Shown here piece after piece: positions 45,989 through 57,498 of a stretch of DNA of 64,000 nucleotides. Each line of letters opens with the position of its first letter. Position 1 is the first letter of the stretch. The translations under genes and the position numbers were made by a program. Below the pieces are notes generated by a model that was given only the letters and a program-made list of their open reading frames with translations, had not been told where the DNA came from and did no database searches. Source of the stretch: Ectobius pallidus (taxonomy: Eukaryota; Arthropoda; Insecta; Blattodea; Ectobiidae); assembly GCA_964059195.1 (NCBI GenBank), contig CAXKWD010000002.1, positions 149,623,042 to 149,687,041 of the forward strand, in the 5' to 3' direction.

Positions 45989-47940
45989 ATGGAGAGCTCG
46001 TCCGCCGCCGTCTTCCAGTGTGGTGAGTGTGCCTCAAGATATAAACACAAGAAACATCTAGTAAGGCATATTAATCAGAACCATAAGAAAAGTGACTACA
46101 AGTGTGAAATATGCGGTGTAATATTTACACGAAGTGATGTACTAAAAAGACATGCACGAGAAAATCACTCCGTTACTGCCTTCACCTGTAACATATGCCA
46201 CTCCAACTTCTCATCGGTACGATACTTAAGTATGCACCAGGAGAGGAGCCACCACCCAGCAACAAGGGACGCTGCCAAACGCATTGGGCTGTATCACCAG
46301 GCAGGCCACTTGTACTTTCCTGCTGAAGCCGGGACATCATGCAACGGAGGCGAGACCTCGAGGATTCCCGTGCACGGTGGTGGTCAAAACCAGGAACCCG
46401 CCCGATTACAGGTACGTTTTATTACATTATCAAACATGTTTTTCAAAATGTAAATACATACATCATAGTAGCGGTGTAACACATGATTACATTTTATTTT
46501 TATAGGTCGGAGCGAGGAGCTACAATGCGGACGATGCCAGACAAAACAACACCGATCGCTTCCATCTACCAGCACATAGCGGAGACGTAGGAGCAGGCGC
46601 ATCCCGTTCATCGATGCTGGGAGAGGAGGCCACACCTTCCGGTGTGCGTTTACAGGTATGTAGTGAAATTATTATCATTATTTCTTATATTTCAGTGATT
46701 GTACAAGATATTATTATTATTTCTGTGATGGTACAAGACATCGAACTTATTTTTTCCTTATAAAACTCAATATTACTTTTTCCTTGTTACTGAATGTGAG
46801 ACTTTATATTTCAGTGATTAAACAAGACAGAAAACTTAATTTTGTTTATTTTTTCCATGTTACTGAATGCAAGACTCTATATTCCAATGATTAAACAAGA
46901 CAGAAAACTTATTTCTTTTATCACAAAACTCATTATTATTTTTTATATTGGTACAGAATGGATAAAAACAAGACATAAAACTTAATATGTTTTTTATATT
47001 GGTATAGAATGGTTAAAAACAAGACATTAAACTTATTTTTTTTCTATTGTTACAGAATGTAAGACCAATGAGTGTGGACACCATGCGGACATCATCCGTC
47101 CAGCCAAGTACCATCCAACCTGGGCCTTCAGGTCATCATTTGCAGGTATAATATTATTATTATTGTGCAAGCCATCAAACTTATTTCTTTTATCACAAAA
47201 CTCATTATTATTATTATTATTTTTTTATTGATATAGAATGGATAAAAACAAGACATAAAAGGTATTTTTCTGATAAATCTTAACATTTTATATTTCTATT
47301 GTTACAGAACACAGAGTCCAACCGTCAGTCGCGACCTAGTGTCACCATGCATACGCGTGATATTCCACAGGTATGTACAGTGAAATATCTTAGTATTTTA
47401 TTATACAATTTGCTTACGAAGGTCTAGATTGCTAATGTCGTTGTTTTTTCGTTATTACAGAGTCAAGGTGGAATGGATCGTGGCGCCGTGACCAACTCAC
47501 CATCGGCGGAAACATGTGAGTTTTTACCCATCGAAACAGCGTTCAGGTCACGACTGGCAACATATGCCGCATTAGATTTTCCAGCCGGCGATATGGAATC
47601 TGTCCTGTCATCATACCAGTATAAAATTGAAAACCTTCTGTCAGAGTCACTGTTAAAATTTGCATCAATTAAATTTAATATTTTTGTAGAGTGTGAATTT
47701 AAACATCTAGAGCTAAATTCTTGTTTGAGAAATTTTAAGACAAAAAATGATTCGTTGCTCAAAACATCAAATATTCACGAAGTAGTATCTAGACACATTT
47801 CTAAAATTCAGGCTGAGATGCAAGACAGTGAATTACGAGGGTCTGGGTGGTTTTACAATAAAATCCACAAGATTGAAATTCGTATCAATGAGTACTTGCC
47901 ATTTGCAGGGCGTGGGCATATGATCCTCCCTGATAAATGA
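45989..47940 (+). CDS. Polinton-like zinc-finger protein, five exons (left arm)
   Basis: Inferred exons: 45989-46411, 46506-46655, 47056-47145, 47308-47370 and 47461-47940. Every junction has CAG/GT donors and AG acceptors and every intron is phase 0, so the frame stays open to the TGA at 47938-47940 (about 401 codons). Exon 1 encodes three C2H2 fingers (C-x2-C-x12-H-x4-H type). Exons 2-4 encode a Ser/Pro/Gln-rich linker, and exon 5 a domain ending in a GSGW...I.I..Y motif. In related arthropod elements these parts are, from memory, the N terminus of the polymerase protein. Start chosen downstream of the TATA box. The stop overlaps the polymerase ATG (ATGA). Confidence 0.7.
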
Positions 47941-50138
47941 CCCCTCTGACAGAAGATGAAATTAGGACATACAATAGCGCTACTATTTGCCATATTTGTG
48001 GCGAGGGTAACTTTACCGATGTGAACTATAAAGTAAGGGACCATTGCCATGTCAGTGGTCGGTTCAGAGGAGCCGCCCACAGAAATTGTAATTTGAATTA
48101 TAGGAACCAGGCATTTGTCCCTATTGTATTGCATAACACGTCCAACTATGATGCTCATTTTATTGTGACAGAACTTGGTTTCGATCAGAATAGAATCAAC
48201 GTCATATGCAATACACAAGAAAAGTATGTGACATTTTCAAAATTTATTCCCTCCTCTTATTTGAAGAGAGGAGGTATGGAGTTGAGATTTATAGATTCGT
48301 TTCGGTTCATGGCAAGCAGCCTGGAAAAGCTAGCAATCAATTTACCTAAAGATAAATTTATAGAAACAGCAAAAGTATTTGGTGAAAACACCGATTTGGT
48401 GTGTCGAAAGGGAGTGTTCCCCTACGACTACGTCACCTCCGTTGAAATTTTGAAGGAGAAGAAATTGCCTCCGAAAGATGCATTTTATAATAGACTCGTG
48501 AATGAGAACGTCTCTGACCAAGACTACTCTCACGCGAGAAACGTTTGAAATTCTTTCTCGATCAACTCATTAGGAGAATATTCAGACTTGTATTTGAAAT
48601 CCGATGTTTTGATTTTGACCGACGTTTTTGAAAACTTTAGACAGATGTGTTTTGAGACGTACGGAATGGATTGTTTGTTCTATTCCACAGTTCCAGGCTT
48701 TGCTTATTCAGCCATGTTGAAGTTCACAAAGGTAAAATTACCGCTTTTGACCGATATGGATATGATACAAATGTTTGAACGCGGGATAAGAGGTGGAATT
48801 TGTCAGTGTGTGACAAGGCACGCTGTTGCAAACAATAACATGTGTGATGAATATGATGAGTCTGCAAAAAAATCTTTTCTTTATTATGTCGATGCCAATA
48901 ACCTTTATGGTTATGCTATGTCGCAGGCATTGCCGTCAGGCGAGTTCCGCTGGCTCGACAAACATGAGATAGCATCCTTTGACATCATGTCCATACCGGT
49001 CAATTCTAAATTAGGATATGTGCTTGAGGTAGACATTGAGTATCCAGACCATCTTCACGATGCTCATTCTGATCTCCCTTTCTGTGCGGAGATGAAATTT
49101 CCTCCAGGCAGCAAAAACAAAAAATTATTAACCACTTTGGAGCCAAAAGAAAAATATGTCGTTCATCACACGGTACTTAAGCAAGCCGTGCAACACGGAC
49201 TGAGGTTATCCAAGATCCATAGAGTTATCGAATTTCAACAAAGCTGCTGGTTGAAACCCTACATTGAATATAACACGGCCAAGCGTAGGGCTGCAGCCAA
49301 CAACTTTGAGAAAGACTTTTTTAAATTGATGAATAACGCCGTTTTTGGCAAGACTATGGAAAATGTGAGGAAACGTATAAATTTTCGGCTTGTATCAAGT
49401 GAGAAGGAAATTCGAAAGCTGGTAGCCAGAAGAAACTTTATGGATAGGACAATTTATAACGAAAACTTGGTTGGTGTCCATCTAGCAAAAACTAGTTTAG
49501 TGTTTGATAAGGCCATCTATGTTGGCATGTCTATTTTGGAAATTTCGAAAACTAGGATGTATGAGTTCCATTATGATACCATGAAAACTTTTTATAAAGA
49601 AGGATTGAAATTGTGCTACATGGACACGGACAGTTTCGTCTATAGAATTGAAACGGATGACCTCTTCCGTGATATGATGTATTTCCAAGATGAGCTGGAT
49701 ACTAGCGTCTACCCACCCGAACATCCCTTGTATTCAAACGAAAACAAGGCGGTGGTCGGGAAATTCAAGGATGAAGGAGCTGGTCACTCCATAAAGGCGT
49801 TCGTAGGTCTGCGAGCGAAAATGTACGCCATAAAATTTAATGATATGGTAATCAAAAAATTGAAAGGCGTTAAGAAAAACGTCATTGACAAAGATGTCAA
49901 CTTTGAAGATTATGTTGGTTGTCTACAGAGCGGACAGTCAACATTCTCGTTAAACAGATCCATCAGATCATACAAGCATAATGTATTTTCGATTTCTATG
50001 AATAAATTGACTTTATCCGGCAACGACGACAAGCGTCATATTATGGAAAATTGTGTGGACACTCTCGCTCACGGACACTACAAAATCAGGGAGGAGGAGT
50101 GTGATGATGAACCTCCTACTAAAAAATATAAATTGTAA
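47937..50138 (+). pseudogene. Protein-primed-type DNA polymerase B with endonuclease VII finger (left arm), one stop
   Basis: Identical to the right-arm gene except for a TGA at 48546-48548 (codon 204) in place of a TGG; open frames on either side are 47937-48548 and 48588-50138. Motifs by residue of the full frame: Cys/His finger of recombination endonuclease VII type (C18, C21, H36-C37-H38, H48, C51), ExoII NYD at 70-72, ExoIII Y-x3-D at 219-223, polymerase motif A (D319...LYG), motif B (K463...FG) and motif C DTDS at 563-566. The ExoI segment and roughly the first third expected of Polinton polymerases are absent. Interrupted, hence probably inactive. Confidence 0.85.
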
Positions 50139-50394
50139 AAATGTATATTTGTTTATAGACTTTGCTTTATGAAATATTATCTGTAATTTATATGATGTAA
50201 GAAAGAATCAATATTTATATTCTGTATGATGTATGATACATTAAACGATGTATGAAGCATTAAAATGTTACTCTGTTATCCCATGATTTTATTATTATTA
50301 TATGATGTATGATACAATATTTGTAATACTTATGATGTGAGAATTGTAATACATATGATATGAAAAATATTATACTTTGTATAATCTGTGTTAA

Positions 50395-50400
50395 AATAAA
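50395..50400 (+). terminator. Poly(A) signal AATAAA, left arm
   Basis: AATAAA about 260 bp after the polymerase stop. It is mirrored in the right arm at about 51692-51697. Confidence 0.6.
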
Positions 50401-50489
50401 ATATTAAACAGATGCATTATCTTTAATGTTACCCCAGAGCTTAAAAATCCCACTCCCTACACATATACCTCCACCCCCCTCTTTTTTCT

Positions 50490-51018
50490 AGGCAGAACTA
50501 GTCTAGACTGGTTTTTTCTAGACAGAACTAGTATGGATTGGATTTCTCTAGACTGAACTAGTACGGACTGGTTTCTTCTAGTCAGAACTAGTCTGGACAT
50601 AGTCCACGATGGTAAGTATCCTTTTTAATCATGAACAAGAACAAGAAATATACCAAGAAATATAACAAGAAATATAACAAGAACAAGAACAAGAAATAGC
50701 AACTAACTATATTTGACATGCAGCAACTATTTATTAAGTCTCGTTTCGTTTTCGTCTAGTTCTCGTCTCGTCTCGTTTCGTTCTCGTTTAGTTCTCGTTC
50801 TAGGTCTATTTCTCTGTATATTTCGTTCTCGTTTAGTTCTCGTCTCGTTTCGTTTCCGTCTCGTTTCGTTCTCGTCTCGTTCTTGGTATATTTCTCTGTA
50901 TAATTCTCGTTCTTCTCGGTATAAATCTTAAAGAACTGGTCTTATGTATTTTCCACAAGAACCAGAACAAGAACAACAACATCACCATTATAGTCATGTC
51001 TGCTCAAGGATTTGGAAT
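50490..51018. repeat. Inner simple-repeat zone, left arm
   Basis: In order: four copies of a ~32-bp unit with CTAG.CAGAACTAGT (50490-50598), AAGAA/ATATAACAAG repeats (50632-50700) and a TCTCGTTTCGT-type pentamer zone (50740-50900). The open frame at 50713-50931 is only this repeat. The right arm has the mirror image (51073-51604). Confidence 0.85.
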
Positions 51019-51057
51019 AACGAGAAACTATATAGTTTCTATATAGTTTCTCGTTAT
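51017..51057. other. Central hairpin of the palindrome
   Basis: 19-bp arms (51017-51035 and 51039-51057) around a 3-base loop. The outer arms lose register here: a 17-bp segment next to the centre is present only on the right side, so the truly unpaired centre is about 51019-51072. Confidence 0.85.
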
Positions 51058-51691
51058 AATATGTATCACATCATTCCAAATCCTTGAGCAGACATGACTA
51101 TAATGGTGATGTTGTTGTTCTTGTTCTGGTTCTTGTGGAAAATACATAAGACCAGTTCTTTAAGATTTATACCGAGAAGAACGAGAATTATACAGAGAAA
51201 TATACCAAGAACGAGACGAGAACGAAACGAGACGGAAACGAAACGAGACGAGAACTAAACGAGAACGAAATATACAGAGAAATAGACCTAGAACGAGAAC
51301 TAAACGAGAACGAAACGAGACGAGACGAGAACTAGACGAAAACGAAACGAGACTTAATAAATAGTTGCTGCATGTCAAATATAGTTAGTTGCTATTTCTT
51401 GTTCTTGTTCTTGTTATATTTCTTGTTATATTTCTTGGTATATTTCTTGTTCTTGTTCATGATTAAAAAGGATACTTACCATCGTGGACTATGTCCAGAC
51501 TAGTTCTGACTAGAAGAAACCAGTCCGTACTAGTTCAGTCTAGAGAAATCCAATCCATACTAGTTCTGTCTAGAAAAAACCAGTCTAGACTAGTTCTGCC
51601 TAGAAAAAAGAGGGGGGATGGAGGTATATGTGTAGGGAGTGGGATTTTTAAGCTCTGGGGTAACATTAAAGATAATGCATCTGTTTAATAT

Positions 51692-51697
51692 TTTATT
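51692..51697 (-). terminator. Poly(A) signal, right arm
   Basis: Complement of AATAAA, mirror of 50395-50400, downstream of the right-arm polymerase. Confidence 0.6.
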
Positions 51698-51953
51698 TTA
51701 ACACAGATTATACAAAGTATAATATTTTTCATATCATATGTATTACAATTCTCACATCATAAGTATTACAAATATTGTATCATACATCATATAATAATAA
51801 TAAAATCATGGGATAACAGAGTAACATTTTAATGCTTCATACATCGTTTAATGTATCATACATCATACAGAATATAAATATTGATTCTTTCTTACATCAT
51901 ATAAATTACAGATAATATTTCATAAAGCAAAGTCTATAAACAAATATACATTT

Positions 51954-54155
51954 TTACAATTTATATTTTTTAGTAGGAGGTTCATCATCACACTCCTCCT
52001 CCCTGATTTTGTAGTGTCCGTGAGCGAGAGTGTCCACACAATTTTCCATAATATGACGCTTGTCGTCGTTGCCGGATAAAGTCAATTTATTCATAGAAAT
52101 CGAAAATACATTATGCTTGTATGATCTGATGGATCTGTTTAACGAGAATGTTGACTGTCCGCTCTGTAGACAACCAACATAATCTTCAAAGTTGACATCT
52201 TTGTCAATGACGTTTTTCTTAACGCCTTTCAATTTTTTGATTACCATATCATTAAATTTTATGGCGTACATTTTCGCTCGCAGACCTACGAACGCCTTTA
52301 TGGAGTGACCAGCTCCTTCATCCTTGAATTTCCCGACCACCGCCTTGTTTTCGTTTGAATACAAGGGATGTTCGGGTGGGTAGACGCTAGTATCCAGCTC
52401 ATCTTGGAAATACATCATATCACGGAAGAGGTCATCCGTTTCAATTCTATAGACGAAACTGTCCGTGTCCATGTAGCACAATTTCAATCCTTCTTTATAA
52501 AAAGTTTTCATGGTATCATAATGGAACTCATACATCCTAGTTTTCGAAATTTCCAAAATAGACATGCCAACATAGATGGCCTTATCAAACACTAAACTAG
52601 TTTTTGCTAGATGGACACCAACCAAGTTTTCGTTATAAATTGTCCTATCCATAAAGTTTCTTCTGGCTACCAGCTTTCGAATTTCCTTCTCACTTGATAC
52701 AAGCCGAAAATTTATACGTTTCCTCACATTTTCCATAGTCTTGCCAAAAACGGCGTTATTCATCAATTTAAAAAAGTCTTTCTCAAAGTTGTTGGCTGCA
52801 GCCCTACGCTTGGCCGTGTTATATTCAATGTAGGGTTTCAACCAGCAGCTTTGTTGAAATTCGATAACTCTATGGATCTTGGATAACCTCAGTCCGTGTT
52901 GCACGGCTTGCTTAAGTACCGTGTGATGAACGACATATTTTTCTTTTGGCTCCAAAGTGGTTAATAATTTTTTGTTTTTGCTGCCTGGAGGAAATTTCAT
53001 CTCCGCACAGAAAGGGAGATCAGAATGAGCATCGTGAAGATGGTCTGGATACTCAATGTCTACCTCAAGCACATATCCTAATTTAGAATTGACCGGTATG
53101 GACATGATGTCAAAGGATGCTATCTCATGTTTGTCGAGCCAGCGGAACTCGCCTGACGGCAATGCCTGCGACATAGCATAACCATAAAGGTTATTGGCAT
53201 CGACATAATAAAGAAAAGATTTTTTTGCAGACTCATCATATTCATCACACATGTTATTGTTTGCAACAGCGTGCCTTGTCACACACTGACAAATTCCACC
53301 TCTTATCCCGCGTTCAAACATTTGTATCATATCCATATCGGTCAAAAGCGGTAATTTTACCTTTGTGAACTTCAACATGGCTGAATAAGCAAAGCCTGGA
53401 ACTGTGGAATAGAACAAACAATCCATTCCGTACGTCTCAAAACACATCTGTCTAAAGTTTTCAAAAACGTCGGTCAAAATCAAAACATCGGATTTCAAAT
53501 ACAAGTCTGAATATTCTCCTAATGAGTTGATCGAGAAAGAATTCCAAACGTTTCTCGCGTGAGAGTAGTCTTGGTCAGAGACGTTCTCATTCACGAGTCT
53601 ATTATAAAATGCATCTTTCGGAGGCAATTTCTTCTCCTTCAAAATTTCAACGGAGGTGACGTAGTCGTAGGGGAACACTCCCTTTCGACACACCAAATCG
53701 GTGTTTTCACCAAATACTTTTGCTGTTTCTATAAATTTATCTTTAGGTAAATTGATTGCTAGCTTTTCCAGGCTGCTTGCCATGAACCGAAACGAATCTA
53801 TAAATCTCAACTCCATACCTCCTCTCTTCAAATAAGAGGAGGGAATAAATTTTGAAAATGTCACATACTTTTCTTGTGTATTGCATATGACGTTGATTCT
53901 ATTCTGATCGAAACCAAGTTCTGTCACAATAAAATGAGCATCATAGTTGGACGTGTTATGCAATACAATAGGGACAAATGCCTGGTTCCTATAATTCAAA
54001 TTACAATTTCTGTGGGCGGCTCCTCTGAACCGACCACTGACATGGCAATGGTCCCTTACTTTATAGTTCACATCGGTAAAGTTACCCTCGCCACAAATAT
54101 GGCAAATAGTAGCGCTATTGTATGTCCTAATTTCATCTTCTGTCAGAGGGGTCAT
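51954..54155 (-). CDS. Protein-primed-type DNA polymerase B with endonuclease VII finger (right arm)
   Basis: A 733-codon uninterrupted frame. It would copy the element's own DNA, probably using a terminal protein primer as in Polintons and related viruses; no terminal protein is identified. An HNH/endonuclease VII-like finger comes first (C18...C51), then ExoII (N70-Y-D72), ExoIII (Y219-x3-D223), motif A with D319, motif B with K463 and motif C D563-T-D565-S. All three polymerase motifs are present. The ExoI Asp/Glu motif is missing because the protein starts just before the finger, so proofreading is probably lost. A basic tail (PPTKKYK) closes the protein. Codon 204 is TGG here and TGA in the other arm. 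Confidence 0.88.
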   Translation of the reverse strand: MTPLTEDEIRTYNSATICHICGEGNFTDVNYKVRDHCHVSGRFRGAAHRNCNLNYRNQAFVPIVLHNTSNYDAHFIVTELGFDQNRINVICNTQEKYVTFSKFIPSSYLKRGGMELRFIDSFRFMASSLEKLAINLPKDKFIETAKVFGENTDLVCRKGVFPYDYVTSVEILKEKKLPPKDAFYNRLVNENVSDQDYSHARNVWNSFSINSLGEYSDLYLKSDVLILTDVFENFRQMCFETYGMDCLFYSTVPGFAYSAMLKFTKVKLPLLTDMDMIQMFERGIRGGICQCVTRHAVANNNMCDEYDESAKKSFLYYVDANNLYGYAMSQALPSGEFRWLDKHEIASFDIMSIPVNSKLGYVLEVDIEYPDHLHDAHSDLPFCAEMKFPPGSKNKKLLTTLEPKEKYVVHHTVLKQAVQHGLRLSKIHRVIEFQQSCWLKPYIEYNTAKRRAAANNFEKDFFKLMNNAVFGKTMENVRKRINFRLVSSEKEIRKLVARRNFMDRTIYNENLVGVHLAKTSLVFDKAIYVGMSILEISKTRMYEFHYDTMKTFYKEGLKLCYMDTDSFVYRIETDDLFRDMMYFQDELDTSVYPPEHPLYSNENKAVVGKFKDEGAGHSIKAFVGLRAKMYAIKFNDMVIKKLKGVKKNVIDKDVNFEDYVGCLQSGQSTFSLNRSIRSYKHNVFSISMNKLTLSGNDDKRHIMENCVDTLAHGHYKIREEECDDEPPTKKYKL

Positions 54156-56103
54156 TTATCAGGGAGGATCATATGCCCACGCCCTGCAAATGGCAAGTAC
54201 TCATTGATACGAATTTCAATCTTGTGGATTTTATTGTAAAACCACCCAGACCCTCGTAATTCACTGTCTTGCATCTCAGCCTGAATTTTAGAAATGTGTC
54301 TAGATACTACTTCGTGAATATTTGATGTTTTGAGCAACGAATCATTTTTTGTCTTAAAATTTCTCAAACAAGAATTTAGCTCTAGATGTTTAAATTCACA
54401 CTCTACAAAAATATTAAATTTAATTGATGCAAATTTTAACAGTGACTCTGACAGAAGGTTTTCAATTTTATACTGGTATGATGACAGGACAGATTCCATA
54501 TCGCCGGCTGGAAAATCTAATGCGGCATATGTTGCCAGTCGTGACCTGAACGCTGTTTCGATGGGTAAAAACTCACATGTTTCCGCCGATGGTGAGTTGG
54601 TCACGGCGCCACGATCCATTCCACCTTGACTCTGTAATAACGAAAAAACAACGACATTAGCAATCTAGACCTTCGTAAGCAAATTGTATAATAAAATACT
54701 AAGATATTTCACTGTACATACCTGTGGAATATCACGCGTATGCATGGTGACACTAGGTCGCGACTGACGGTTGGACTCTGTGTTCTGTAACAATAGAAAT
54801 ATAAAATGTTAAGATTTATCAGAAAAATACCTTTTATGTCTTGTTTTTATCCATTCTATATCAATAAAAAAATAATAATAATAATAATGAGTTTTGTGAT
54901 AAAAGAAATAAGTTTGATGGCTTGCACAATAATAATAATATTATACCTGCAAATGATGACCTGAAGGCCCAGGTTGGATGGTACTTGGCTGGACGGATGA
55001 TGTCCGCATGGTGTCCACACTCATTGGTCTTACATTCTGTAACAATAGAAAAAAAATAAGTTTAATGTCTTGTTTTTAACCATTCTATACCAATATAAAA
55101 AACATATTAAGTTTTATGTCTTGTTTTTATCCATTCTGTACCAATATAAAAAATAATAATGAGTTTTGTGATAAAAGAAATAAGTTTTCTGTCTTGTTTA
55201 ATCATTGGAATATAGAGTCTTGCATTCAGTAACATGGAAAAAATAAACAAAATTAAGTTTTCTGTCTTGTTTAATCACTGAAATATAAAGTCTCACATTC
55301 AGTAACAAGGAAAAAGTAATATTGAGTTTTATAAGGAAAAAATAAGTTCGATGTCTTGTACCATCACAGAAATAATAATAATATCTTGTACAATCACTGA
55401 AATATAAGAAATAATGATAATAATTTCACTACATACCTGTAAACGCACACCGGAAGGTGTGGCCTCCTCTCCCAGCATCGATGAACGGGATGCGCCTGCT
55501 CCTACGTCTCCGCTATGTGCTGGTAGATGGAAGCGATCGGTGTTGTTTTGTCTGGCATCGTCCGCATTGTAGCTCCTCGCTCCGACCTATAAAAATAAAA
55601 TGTAATCATGTGTTACACCGCTACTATGATGTATGTATTTACATTTTGAAAAACATGTTTGATAATGTAATAAAACGTACCTGTAATCGGGCGGGTTCCT
55701 GGTTTTGACCACCACCGTGCACGGGAATCCTCGAGGTCTCGCCTCCGTTGCATGATGTCCCGGCTTCAGCAGGAAAGTACAAGTGGCCTGCCTGGTGATA
55801 CAGCCCAATGCGTTTGGCAGCGTCCCTTGTTGCTGGGTGGTGGCTCCTCTCCTGGTGCATACTTAAGTATCGTACCGATGAGAAGTTGGAGTGGCATATG
55901 TTACAGGTGAAGGCAGTAACGGAGTGATTTTCTCGTGCATGTCTTTTTAGTACATCACTTCGTGTAAATATTACACCGCATATTTCACACTTGTAGTCAC
56001 TTTTCTTATGGTTCTGATTAATATGCCTTACTAGATGTTTCTTGTGTTTATATCTTGAGGCACACTCACCACACTGGAAGACGGCGGCGGACGAGCTCTC
56101 CAT
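54152..56103 (-). CDS. Polinton-like zinc-finger protein, five exons (right arm)
   Basis: Mirror of the left-arm gene. Inferred exons, in order of transcription: 56103-55681, 55586-55437, 55036-54947, 54784-54722 and 54631-54152. It has the same three C2H2 fingers, linker exons and final domain, and the same phase-0 introns. Its stop overlaps the polymerase start by ATGA at 54152-54155. Because the downstream polymerase is open in this arm, this is the arm more likely to be functional. Confidence 0.7.
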
Positions 56104-57368
56104 GATGCGTAGTCGACGACGGTCTGCTAAGAAGTGAATGTGATGCGGTGACGTCATCGCCTTATATACTGACGCTGTGAGCTAGCCAAGACGTGCAGAA
56201 ACTTGTTCTGTAATATGAGATGTGACCTACTTAACTTCCGCACACGTGTCGTGTATGAACTTGAAGCATGCATGAGCCTGTCTGTAATGATGACGTCATA
56301 AATAAAGAATTTGTTGAATCCACATTATCCACAGATACATCATTTCTTGTATATGAATAAAGAAATTAAACTTTTCTTTGATGATGCGTTTGGAAAAAAA
56401 AAATGCTGTCGTAGCAATATGTTTTAGTTTGTATGAACAAAGACTTAATATGATCCGCGGAGCTTATGTGACAAAACGTGGAAAATAAAATGCTGACTTT
56501 GGTAATATGATACCTATTGTGAAATGAACTCTCTCGTAAGAATATATTACAAATCCACCACAATGTCATTTGTTCACAATTTTAAATTATGCGCTAGAAG
56601 CCATTTTCTAAAGAATTACGTATTAGAATTTCAAATCTCTCGCTAAAACCTTGCATTGAAAACCATTTTTCTATTTTCACCAGGAGCAACCGTGGGGGGC
56701 TAATATAGTACATTATGACCAAGTCCGCTTCAAAGCATAAAATTAATAAAAGCACTAGGTAGATTAATAAACTAGACATGTCATAAGGATTTAAAGTTTA
56801 AAGGGATAAAATGAAATATCACTGTTATGAATGAGGAATTAAAGAGATGAAATGTAGGTGACATGAGTGCGAGATAAGACATACCAGAACGCTTGCGTCA
56901 GCATATGACCACTGCAAGGTGAGTAGAAATCTTGCGAGTTGAGACTTCCGATTACTCAGCAAATGTCTGTACTCCACATGTTTAAATCACATGCTGGCTT
57001 TCTGTATCGGCATTATAAAAACCTGTAATTATTAACATAATATTATTATGAGTTTTACGCACCGGTCGCCTTTACGCTAACGTGATATCTTTTAGAATTC
57101 GATATATGAATAAAGAAGTAATATAATAATGATAATAATAATAATATGTACGTTAAGGTTAACAGCCTTGCGCACCGGCCGCCTTTACCCTAGGACCAAA
57201 GTGAAAATTATATTAAACGCTAACCAGCAAACCCGAGTCGATCCCAGGACCATAGTGAAAAATTAATGTAATAGAGAAATAAACATCTTACGGAAAACTT
57301 GTATGACGGAATATAATGATGAAATTGCATTTACGCTTCGTGGGAACCGCAATGAAATACGAAACCTA

Positions 57369-57413
57369 CTTCCGGTCACGCGGTCTAGCGCGCCGCCATC
57401 TTGGATGACGTCA
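57369..57413 (-). promoter_or_regulatory. CRE, YY1-like and ETS-like sites, right terminus
   Basis: Mirror of the left cluster: complements of ACCGGAAGT (about 57369-57377), AAGATGGCGGC (57392-57402) and TGACGTCA (57406-57413). Confidence 0.5.
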
Positions 57414-57498
57414 TTTGCGGACTTTGCCCCTGCCACACCATGTGTTGCGGGACAGTATCGGGCCCCACCATAGGGGTAATGAAGAAAACCATACTACT

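Larger units (their letters stand above)
44561..57498. mobile_element. Polinton-like element in inverted-dimer (palindromic) form
   Basis: 12,938 bp bounded by a perfect 6-bp duplication. The ends are 5'-AGTAGTATGG and its complement, matching the AG...CT rule of Polintons. Left arm 44561-51018 and right arm 51073-57498 are inverted copies of each other for their entire length, with only a few differences. Each arm holds a TATA promoter, a five-exon zinc-finger gene, a DNA polymerase B gene, a poly(A) signal and simple repeats. There is no integrase, packaging ATPase, protease or capsid gene. Canonical Polintons are 15-20 kb with one set of genes and short TIRs, so this is a derived form that would need integrase from elsewhere. 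Confidence 0.85.

Noticed and set aside
50713..51378. Open frames of 72 codons on both strands near the palindrome centre.
   Set aside because: They are translations of a TCTCG/TTTCG simple repeat, identical because of the mirror symmetry.
54330..55808. Antisense open frames such as 54330-54629, 55457-55708 and 55587-55808.
   Set aside because: They are shadows of the right-arm zinc-finger exons and their introns, mirrored in the left arm. None has a domain.
44561..57498. The palindrome might be a fold-back sequencing or assembly artefact.
   Set aside because: In an artefact the right flank would be the inverse of the left flank. Instead the flanks are the two halves of one repeat unit joined by a perfect 6-bp duplication, and the outer arms carry several differences. 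Reads are still needed for certainty.
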